Positions 57,768 to 64,000 of a stretch of DNA of 64,000 bases are shown here, in pieces; the stretch's first letter is position 1; every line of letters starts with the position of its first letter. Position numbers and translations under genes: made by a program. The DNA is taken from contig NZ_FWWV01000002.1 of the NCBI RefSeq assembly GCF_900176075.1, positions 124,001 to 188,000 of the forward strand, in the 5' to 3' direction. The notes below the pieces were generated by a model, which saw nothing but the letters and a program-made list of their open reading frames with translations, had not been told where the DNA came from and made no database searches. Source of the stretch: Pasteurella testudinis DSM 23072 (GTDB taxonomy: Bacteria; Pseudomonadota; Gammaproteobacteria; Enterobacterales; Pasteurellaceae).

Positions 57768-57778
57768 GCCGATCACTA

Positions 57779-57799
57779 AAGTGCGGTCAAACCGCACTT
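57779..57799. terminator. Facing uptake signals between rmuC and miaE
   Basis: AAGTGCGGT and ACCGCACTT separated by CAA form a tight hairpin between convergent genes. Confidence 0.65.
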
Positions 57800-57805
57800 C
57801 AATTG

Positions 57806-58564
57806 CTATACGATCGGCACACCGGAATGGAACTTAAATTCGTCGTCAGGCGCGCGGATTAATTCCGCTTCCACTTGCGCGAAATGCGCCACCCGTGCGC
57901 TGATGTCTTGTCCGGCAATCTGTTCGGCTAATGTCAGGTAATCTTCGTAATGGCGCGCTTCCGAACGCAGTAGCGAAATATAAAATTTCTCTAATTTCTC
58001 ATCTAAATAGGGCGCGAGTTTGGCGAAACGTTCGCAGGAACGGGCTTCGATAAACGCGCCGATAATCAGTTTGTCCACCAGCGTATACGGCTCATGATTA
58101 ATCACCTCACGCATCAAGCCTTTGGCATAACGTCCGGCGCTGATGTTTTCCAGTGCAATGCCGCGCTGTTCGATAATTTCCAACACTTGATAAAAATGGT
58201 GCAGTTCTTCTTTAATCAGCAACACCATTTTGTCGATAATCTCCGCCACATACGGCTGATCGCTGCGCGGCTCGATTTTTTTCGTGATTTGACTTTTGCC
58301 TTTCAAGCTGTTGAGATCGCCGATTTTACGGTAGGCAAAATCTTCGTAAGGCTTCATCCATTGCAACAGGTTTTGATTGCTTTCGCTGTCGGCGGCATAT
58401 TTACGCAAGAGAAACATCGCCGATTGTGCCGCTTTCAGCTCGCACATCATATGATCTTGCAGAATTATACTGAGATTTTGCGGTTTTTTGGCTTCGTTGA
58501 TCCAGGCGTCAGGGGTTTCGCATTGGAGAAACCGGTGAATCGGGGCTAGCAGTTGTTGATACAT
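57806..58564 (-). CDS. miaE: tRNA-(ms2io6A37) hydroxylase MiaE
   Basis: Oxygen-dependent di-iron enzyme hydroxylating the isopentenyl group of modified A37. The 252-residue protein has ferritin-like helices with the iron ligands in MCELKAAQSA, KEELHHFYQVLEI, EARSCERFAKL and RSEARHYEDYLTLA. I use ATG 58564, which matches the family opening YxQLLAPIHxFL. An in-frame ATG four codons upstream is possible. Confidence 0.9.
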   Translation of the reverse strand: MYQQLLAPIHRFLQCETPDAWINEAKKPQNLSIILQDHMMCELKAAQSAMFLLRKYAADSESNQNLLQWMKPYEDFAYRKIGDLNSLKGKSQITKKIEPRSDQPYVAEIIDKMVLLIKEELHHFYQVLEIIEQRGIALENISAGRYAKGLMREVINHEPYTLVDKLIIGAFIEARSCERFAKLAPYLDEKLEKFYISLLRSEARHYEDYLTLAEQIAGQDISARVAHFAQVEAELIRAPDDEFKFHSGVPIV

Positions 58565-58598
58565 GATAGATTTCATCTTATAAATTGATGCAACAATA

Positions 58599-58626
58599 AA
58601 GTGCGGTCTATGATTTGACCGCACTT
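58599..58626 (-). terminator. Facing uptake signals after potD
   Basis: AAGTGCGGTC and GACCGCACTT form a ten-base stem around an eight-base loop, 11 bases past the potD stop. Confidence 0.65.
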
Positions 58627-58637
58627 CAATTAAACCA

Positions 58638-59684
58638 TTAATGGGTTTTCAGTAGATTCCAATATTTTTCATAAATATCAATTGCTTCGCCTACATCCGC
58701 TTGCAATACACCGTTTTCGATCTCTTTGCTCGGTGGGAACAGGGTCGGGTTGTTGGCATCAGCTTCATCCAATAAGGCTTTCACGCCGTTGTTCGGCATC
58801 GAGAAGCCCATGGTTTCAATCACCACTTTGGCACTTTCCGGACGCAACATAAAATCAATAAAGCGGTAGGCAGCATCGCTGTTTTTCGCACCTTTGGGAA
58901 TGGCGTAATTATCCATCCAGAAAATCGCGCCCTCTTTTGGATAAACAAAGCGGATATCGGGATTTTCATGCTGCGCGCGGAATGCCGAACCGTTCCAAAT
59001 CATGCCGATCTCGACTTCTCCCTGCAAATACGGTACTTCCGGCGAATCGGAATTAAACGCCACTACATTCGGCATCAGACTTTTCAGCAACTCATACGCC
59101 TGTTTGATTTCGTTCTCATCGCTGGTATTCGGCGAATAACCGAGCAACAATAACGCAAAATGGAACACTTCGCGCGAATCGGCGGTCAGCAACACTTTGC
59201 CTTTATATTGCGCATTCCACAAATCTTGCCAACTGCTGACCGCACTTGGATCGATTTCCGCTGCATTCAGCCCGATTCCGGTCAAACCATAGACATACGG
59301 TAGCGAATAGCGATTATTCGGATCAAAAGGCTTGTCCAGCAATTCGGTGCTGATATTCCCCAAATTGCTCAACTTGCTTTTATCCAGCGGCTGCAACATA
59401 TTTTCCTGCGCCATTTTGCCGATATAGTAGCTTGACGGAAACACCAAATCATAACCGCTCTGCTGGGTCAGCTTCATTTTGGAATACATCTCTTCGTTGC
59501 TTTCAAAGGTCGAATAAATCACTTCGATCCCCGTCTCTTTGGTAAAGTCGGCCAGCAACTTCGAGGGAATATATTCGGTCCAGTTGTACACATATAACTT
59601 TTGTGCCAATGCCACACTGCTAAACAGGCTCAATGCCGCGATAAAACCCGATTTCAATAAGCGGCGGGCGGATAATGCTTTCAT
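58638..59684 (-). CDS. potD: Spermidine/putrescine-binding protein PotD
   Basis: Periplasmic polyamine-binding component of an ABC importer. The 348-residue precursor has a signal peptide ending near SVALA (residue ~27). The mature start [34 protein letters not shown] and [18 protein letters not shown] are typical of PotD, with aromatic and acidic ligand residues. No potABC genes are adjacent, so it is an orphan copy here. It is divergent from brnQ; the 256 bases between hold an uptake signal and AT-rich promoter sequence. Confidence 0.92.
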   Translation of the reverse strand: MKALSARRLLKSGFIAALSLFSSVALAQKLYVYNWTEYIPSKLLADFTKETGIEVIYSTFESNEEMYSKMKLTQQSGYDLVFPSSYYIGKMAQENMLQPLDKSKLSNLGNISTELLDKPFDPNNRYSLPYVYGLTGIGLNAAEIDPSAVSSWQDLWNAQYKGKVLLTADSREVFHFALLLLGYSPNTSDENEIKQAYELLKSLMPNVVAFNSDSPEVPYLQGEVEIGMIWNGSAFRAQHENPDIRFVYPKEGAIFWMDNYAIPKGAKNSDAAYRFIDFMLRPESAKVVIETMGFSMPNNGVKALLDEADANNPTLFPPSKEIENGVLQADVGEAIDIYEKYWNLLKTH

Positions 59685-59940
59685 AGGTCAACTCCTCTTG
59701 CGCCCGACAACATCGGGCAAGTGGTGGGCTTTGTCAATAATCAGCGCAAAGTATAACAACTTAGCTCCGGCTTTTCTAACGCTGTTTTTAGCCCGCTCCA
59801 TTTGATATTTTTTACTTAAAATAAGCAAAACCGCACAATAAAATCGTAACAAAGTGCGGTTAATACCATTTTATTCTCTAAGAAATGCAAATTTTATAGT
59901 ATCATCGTCCGATTTAAAAAATACTAAAAGGTGATACTGA

Positions 59941-61239
59941 ATGACACTATCCCGCAAAGAAATTGCCGTACTCGGCATGATGATTTTTTCGCTGTTTTTA
60001 GGCGCCGGCAATATTATTTTTCCGCCGATGGAAGGCTTCCAAGCCGGCACGAACTGGCTGTGGGCAGCACTCGGTTTTATTCTCACCGGCGTGATTATGC
60101 CGTTTATCACACTGCTGACCGTGTCGGTTAAAGGGCGCGGCGAAGAGTTGTCGCGCGATCTGCCGCAATGGTTGGAAGTGGCGTTTTGGTCGATCTTATA
60201 TCTGGTGATCGGCTCAACCTTTGCCATGCCGCGGATTACCAACGTCGCCTATGAAATGGCGTGGCAGCCGCTCAATCTGTTTAACGGCGACTATTCACAC
60301 ATTGTGTTTGCAATTGCCTTTAACCTGATTGCGCTGCTTTTTATGCTTGGGCGCAGCACCATGATTTCCAGTATCGGCAAATTTATGGCGCCGTTATTAT
60401 TGCTGTTGCTGGCGGCAGTCGGCTTTGCGGTGATGACCAATCCTCTGTCGGAAATCATACCGCCCAGCCATGCCTATGCCGACAACTCTGCGGTAGCAAC
60501 CGGCTTGGTCAGCGGTTATCAAACCATGGACGTGCTGTCGGCGATGGCATTCGGCGGCATTGTGGCGCGCGCCTTGGCGGTGAAAGGGGTGGCGCACAAA
60601 AGTGCGGTCTTAAAATATGCCCTCAGTGCCGGCGTTGTGTCGGTGGTACTGCTGGCGGCACTGTATCTGTGCCTGTTCTATTTGGGCGCCACCAGCGCGC
60701 CGGTGGCGCAAAACGCCAGCAACGGCGGACAAATTTTCTCCGCCTATGTCAACCAACTGTTCGGTAAAAGCGGCTTGCTGATGATGAGCGCCATTGTGTT
60801 ATTGGCAAGTTTGACCACCTTGGTCGGCGTCACCAGCGCTTGTGCCGACTATTTTTCCCAATTCCACCACCGTTTAAATTATAAATTTTTCGTCATTCTG
60901 TTCAGTGTCGCGACCACCGTCATCGCCGAAACCGGCTTGACCACTCTGTTACGCGTGACCATTCCGGCATTACTGTTGATCTACCCGATGGCGATTATCT
61001 TGGTGGTGCTGCAATTCCTGCGACCGCACTTGCCGAATGTCCGTTTCAGCTACCGCCTGACGATTGCTGTGGTATTGCTGTTCAGCTTGTGCGACAGCCT
61101 GAATAACCTCGGTTGGCTGCCGCCACAAATCGATCGCTTGTTAAACTATGTGCCGTTTTATCACTTAGGCTTAAGCTGGGCTGTACCGGCGTTAATCGCG
61201 TTGGGGTTGAGTGTGGTGCTGGGGAAAAGCAAGGCGTAA
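59941..61239 (+). CDS. brnQ: Branched-chain amino acid carrier BrnQ
   Basis: LIVCS-family sodium-coupled importer of leucine, isoleucine and valine. The 432-residue protein has about twelve membrane helices and the family signature near the start (FLGAGNIIFPPMEGFQAGTN). The motif SGYQTMDVLSAMAFGGIVA is also typical. It is a single gene followed by a modest hairpin. With ilvC nearby, both uptake and synthesis of branched-chain amino acids are encoded in this stretch. Confidence 0.93.
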   Translation: MTLSRKEIAVLGMMIFSLFLGAGNIIFPPMEGFQAGTNWLWAALGFILTGVIMPFITLLTVSVKGRGEELSRDLPQWLEVAFWSILYLVIGSTFAMPRITNVAYEMAWQPLNLFNGDYSHIVFAIAFNLIALLFMLGRSTMISSIGKFMAPLLLLLLAAVGFAVMTNPLSEIIPPSHAYADNSAVATGLVSGYQTMDVLSAMAFGGIVARALAVKGVAHKSAVLKYALSAGVVSVVLLAALYLCLFYLGATSAPVAQNASNGGQIFSAYVNQLFGKSGLLMMSAIVLLASLTTLVGVTSACADYFSQFHHRLNYKFFVILFSVATTVIAETGLTTLLRVTIPALLLIYPMAIILVVLQFLRPHLPNVRFSYRLTIAVVLLFSLCDSLNNLGWLPPQIDRLLNYVPFYHLGLSWAVPALIALGLSVVLGKSKA

Positions 61240-61249
61240 ATTTTCAAGC

Positions 61250-61284
61250 AATGGGCTAATTTCACTTCAGCCCATTATTTGTCT
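61250..61284 (+). terminator. Terminator of brnQ
   Basis: ATGGGCT pairs with AGCCCAT around an 11-base loop, followed by T-rich sequence. Confidence 0.65.
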
Positions 61285-61304
61285 TCTTATTTACTTTCCC
61301 ATAT

Positions 61305-61723
61305 TTATTTTTCCCATGGATTAAGCAAACTCACATTGCTCAGTTGAAAATCTTTGGTGTTGCGGGTGACCACCAACATACCATGTGCAAGTGCGGTTGC
61401 CGCAATCAACGCATCGCTTGCTGGTTTGGGATCAGGAATATGTAATCTTGCGCATAGCTTCACAATCGCTAAATCAACTGGCAAAATGCGCCCTGAAAAA
61501 AACTGCGGACTTGGTTTTCCAACCAAGTCCGCAGTTTTTGCCCCTGAGCCGTATCTTTGCGTTCAATTCGCATGATTCCTTCTTCCAACTCTAATACCGT
61601 AATCACCGATAAATAGAGGTGCTCCGCTTTTACTGACGCAAACCAGTTCACCACATTCAAATCCGCTTTGCCATCGCCGATTTTTCGCAATTCTGAAATC
61701 ACATTGGTATCCAGTAAGTACAT
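61305..61723 (-). pseudogene. PIN-domain (VapC-type) toxin, frameshifted at a seven-base homopolymer
   Basis: Two frames together make one PIN toxin of about 139 residues. The first (from ATG 61723) reads MYLLDTNVISELRK with the catalytic aspartate, runs through VITVLELEEGIMRI, and ends early. The second (to 61305) supplies RILPVDLAIVKLCARLHIPDPKPASDALIAATAL and VVTRNTKDF with the remaining acidic residues. The join is at the A7/T7 tract 61496-61502; one more base would restore the frame. It may be inactive, phase variable or a sequencing error. The start overlaps the antitoxin stop. Confidence 0.85.
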
Positions 61724-61980
61724 CAGAAAACCTCTCGGCTATCGTCAAACAGTACGCTACGCTCGGTTTCAAGCTCAATTTCTGACAGTCCCGGCATTGC
61801 AAGTGCGGTTAAAATATCCGTCGGCTGCCGCTGCAAATGTCGATAGGCTTCAATCGAAACTAACACATGGGTCGTAGCGCCCCTGTCTGTAATAAACACC
61901 GCACCGGCATCTTGCGCATAGCGTTTCGCTTTGCCGACTTCATGATTAAATTCTCGGCTAGTCATTGTTATTACTGTCAT
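61723..61980 (-). CDS. Phd/YefM-family antitoxin
   Basis: An 85-residue antitoxin that opens with the DNA-binding fold VITMTSREFNHEVGKAKRYAQ and continues ITDRGATTHVLVSIEAY, typical of Phd/YefM. The acidic C-terminal tail (SEIELETERSVLFDD) would bind the PIN toxin. GAGG precedes the start by eight bases. The stop overlaps the toxin start (TGATG), the usual coupling of such pairs. Confidence 0.88.
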   Translation of the reverse strand: MTVITMTSREFNHEVGKAKRYAQDAGAVFITDRGATTHVLVSIEAYRHLQRQPTDILTALAMPGLSEIELETERSVLFDDSREVF

Positions 61981-62046
61981 GTACTTACCTCGTCTGTTTT
62001 TTATCCACTTTGTACTGACATTATACTATTTTCTTCTTTTTAGCCA

Positions 62047-62080
62047 ACAAAAAATCCCTTTAGCGCTCACTAAAGGGATT
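62047..62080 (-). terminator. Terminator of ilvC
   Basis: Stem AATCCCTTTAG/CTAAAGGGATT with a six-base loop and a T-run on the minus strand. Confidence 0.9.
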
Positions 62081-62116
62081 CATTCTTTAACCGAAAAATG
62101 TCAAAGTGCGGTTCGA

Positions 62117-63598
62117 TTAACCGGCAACAGCGATTTTTTTCATGTCGGTCATATAACCGCGCAGTTCCTGACCGATATATTCAATCGGGTGGTTGCGAAT
62201 GGCGTCATTGACATCACGCAGGGTGACGTTATCGATTTCAACCGTAGGGGTGGCTTCGCCTAAATCGCCGCGTTGCAGCGTCGGAATGATTTTTTCGCGT
62301 AGAATCGGGGTGGCGACGTTGGCGAACAGGTAGTTACCGTATTCGGCGGTGTCGGAAATCACCACGTTCATTTCATACAGACGTTTGCGCGCGATGGTGT
62401 TGGCGATCAACGGCAATTCGTGCAACGATTCGTAGTAAGCGGATTCTTCATAGATACCGCTGGCGACCATAGTGTCAAACGCCAATTCCACACCGGCTTT
62501 GACCATCGCCACCATCACCACGCCGTTATCAAAAAATTCTTGTTCGGAGATTTTGATACCGTCGGCTTTCGGTGCGTTTTCAAACGCGGTTTTACCGGTT
62601 TCTTCGCGCCAGGTCAGCAAGTTTACGTCGTTGTTCGCCCAGTCTGCCATCATAGTTGCGGAAAATTCGCCGCTGATGATGTCGTCCATGTGTTTTTCAA
62701 ACAGGAACGCCAATTCGTCTTTGATTTGTTCGGACAACTCGAACGCACGCAGTTTGGCGGAGTTGGATAAACGATCCATCATCAGCGTGATCCCGCCTTG
62801 TTTTAAGGCTTCGGTGATGGTTTCCCAACCGTATTGGATTAATTTGCCTGCATACGCCGGATCTTTGCCGTCGGCGATCAATTTGTCGTAGCACACGATG
62901 GAACCGGCTTGCAACATACCGCACAGAATGGTTTGTTCACCCATCAAGTCGGATTTCACTTCCGCGACGAAAGAGGACGCCAAACAGCCGGCACGATGAC
63001 CACCGGTCGCCGCCGCCCACGCTTTGGCAATCGCCCAACCTTCGTCTTGCGGGTCGTTTTCAGGGTGTACCGCGATCAGGGTCGGTACGCCGAATCCACG
63101 TTTGTACTCTTCACGCACTTCCGTACCCGGACATTTCGGCGCCACCATCACCACCGTGATGTCTTTACGGATTTGCTCGCCCACTTCCACGATATTCAAA
63201 CCGTGCGAATAGCCCAGCGCCGCGCCTTGTTTCATCAACGGCATCACCGCTTGCACCACCGCCGAGTGTTGTTTGTCCGGAGTCAGGTTAATCACTAAAT
63301 CGGCGCTCGGGATCAGCTCTTCATAAGTGCCGACTTTAAAGCCGTTTTCGCTGGCACGGGTGAACGAGGCACGTTTTTCCGCAATCGCCTCTTTACGCAA
63401 CGCATAGCTTACGTCCAAGCCGGAATCACGCATATTCAAACCTTGGTTCAAACCTTGCGCGCCGCAACCGACGATCACCACTTTTTTGCCTTTCAGATAA
63501 TTCGCTTCATCGGCAAACTCTTCGCGTGCCATAAAACGGCATTGCCCTAATTGTGCTAACTGCTGACGCAGGTTCAAGGTATTAAAATAGTTCGACAT
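62117..63598 (-). CDS. ilvC: Ketol-acid reductoisomerase IlvC (long form)
   Basis: Second common step of valine and isoleucine synthesis, using NADPH and magnesium. The 493-residue protein is the class II long form, with a duplicated helical domain. The nucleotide-binding motif is [29 protein letters not shown]. The catalytic and metal residues lie in [31 protein letters not shown] and [18 protein letters not shown]. It is divergent from ilvY, whose product activates it in enteric bacteria. Confidence 0.97.
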   Translation of the reverse strand: MSNYFNTLNLRQQLAQLGQCRFMAREEFADEANYLKGKKVVIVGCGAQGLNQGLNMRDSGLDVSYALRKEAIAEKRASFTRASENGFKVGTYEELIPSADLVINLTPDKQHSAVVQAVMPLMKQGAALGYSHGLNIVEVGEQIRKDITVVMVAPKCPGTEVREEYKRGFGVPTLIAVHPENDPQDEGWAIAKAWAAATGGHRAGCLASSFVAEVKSDLMGEQTILCGMLQAGSIVCYDKLIADGKDPAYAGKLIQYGWETITEALKQGGITLMMDRLSNSAKLRAFELSEQIKDELAFLFEKHMDDIISGEFSATMMADWANNDVNLLTWREETGKTAFENAPKADGIKISEQEFFDNGVVMVAMVKAGVELAFDTMVASGIYEESAYYESLHELPLIANTIARKRLYEMNVVISDTAEYGNYLFANVATPILREKIIPTLQRGDLGEATPTVEIDNVTLRDVNDAIRNHPIEYIGQELRGYMTDMKKIAVAG

Positions 63599-63700
63599 GG
63601 TGCTTCCTTATTTATCAGATTAAACGGTGTCCTCATGGACAAGTGAGGGCAGTATAGACTAAAATCCTGATTGCGAAAATTGATATTATTACAATCTATA

Positions 63701-63717
63701 ATTGCATTTTGTGCAAT
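63701..63717. promoter_or_regulatory. Candidate IlvY operator
   Basis: ATTGCA-TTTTG-TGCAAT is a perfect dyad with the T-N11-A pattern of LysR-type regulators, about 100 bases before ilvC. It resembles the TTGCAAT-type sites of E. coli ilvYC. Confidence 0.55.
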
Positions 63718-63748
63718 AAATAAGGTACATAATGATCATTGATAAAGC

Positions 63749-63843
63749 AAAGTAGGGGCGGATTGCATATCCGCCCGAACCGCACTTTGCATTTCTTTAT
63801 ATTAATTCTGTACTTATATCGTATTTCGCAAACGGACGAATAT
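63749..63843. repeat. Dispersed palindromic element (copy B, one end degenerate)
   Basis: About 95 bases match the complement of 16107-16220: the arm AAAGTAGGGGCGGATT...ATCCGCCCG, an uptake signal, GCATTTC and the interior TATATCGTA. The far arm has decayed after CGGACGAATA. It fills the ilvC/ilvY divergent region near the ilvY start. Confidence 0.75.
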
Positions 63844-63895
63844 AAAATGTTCCTCTACGATTATCACAAATAACAACCCATAAAAGTGCGGTCAG

Positions 63896-64000
63896 ATGAA
63901 TTTTCAAGAGATAAAACTGTTTTTGGATTTGGTGGAAAAGCGCAATTTCAACCAAACTGCCATGCAAAACCATATGAGCCCGTCCACGCTGTCGCGTCAG
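63896..64000 (+). CDS. ilvY: LysR-type regulator IlvY, N-terminal part
   Basis: Only the first 35 codons are in the window. They read MNFQEIKLFLDLVEKRNFNQ and continue into TAMQNHMSPSTLSRQ, the start of a LysR winged helix. Divergence from ilvC identifies it as the probable acetolactate-responsive activator IlvY. An uptake signal ends four bases before the start codon. Confidence 0.85.
   Translation, partial: MNFQEIKLFLDLVEKRNFNQTAMQNHMSPSTLSRQ

Overview
The window is a chromosomal segment of a Pasteurellaceae bacterium of the Haemophilus/Pasteurella/Aggregatibacter branch. The nine-base DNA uptake signal AAGTGCGGT (or its complement) occurs roughly seventy times by eye. The block rpmG-rpmB-radC-coaBC-dut-slmA-yheU-crp has the order I recall from H. 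influenzae, and nlpD is not followed by rpoS. The exact species cannot be read from the sequence. No rRNA, tRNA, insertion sequence, prophage or CRISPR array was seen.

Layout. 1-3256: acrR-acrA-acrB efflux operon, with acrB cut by the window edge. 3388-3846: a UPF0756 membrane protein. 3976-9731: the periplasmic nitrate reductase operon napDAGHBC behind FNR/NarP-type sites, without napF at its head. 9776-10534: an AT-rich Sel1-repeat gene. 10608-16059: the iron exporter fetAB, coaA, a HAD phosphatase, comF with its own competence (CRP-S) site, a RidA-like gene and nfuA. 16107-16220: a 114-bp palindrome-ended repeat. 16281-21463: tex, glpT and glpQ. 21475-21848: a 175-bp tandem repeat rich in stem-loops. 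21936-29220: nanM, glmU, the nitrogen genes amtB-glnK, asnA/asnC (divergent) and udp.

29288-36837: a DUF465 protein, a low-molecular-weight phosphatase, eda, and the block ftsB-ispD-ispF-truD-surE-pcm-yqaA-nlpD. 36985-39836: a nitrilase-family amidase, aqpZ, an unknown 126-residue gene lying between two copies of one promoter, and greB. 39895-43033: the envelope-stress operon rpoE-rseA-rseB-rseC behind a sigma-E promoter, plus sdhE. 43156-48867: ribosomal proteins L33/L28 with a long leader, radC with a CRP-S site, coaBC, dut, slmA, yheU, crp and a methyltransferase. 48912-49605: a higBA toxin-antitoxin pair with 15-bp direct repeats upstream. 49783-61239: trmO, menA-rraA, a dicarboxylate carrier, the folate genes pabB and pabC with maf, rmuC, miaE, potD and brnQ. 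61305-61980: a Phd/PIN toxin-antitoxin pair whose toxin is frameshifted at a seven-base homopolymer. 62117-64000: ilvC and the start of divergent ilvY, with a second copy of the 114-bp repeat between them.

Most genes are housekeeping or respiratory. CRP itself is encoded here, and candidate CRP sites lie before glpT and eda. CRP-S sites, which need CRP plus Sxy, lie before comF and radC, tying sugar status, competence and DNA uptake together. The accessory material consists of small items: two dispersed or tandem palindromic repeats, two toxin-antitoxin pairs, the Sel1 gene and the promoter-flanked 126-residue gene. I see no large undescribed gene system; the repeats and the promoter-flanked gene are the least explained parts.
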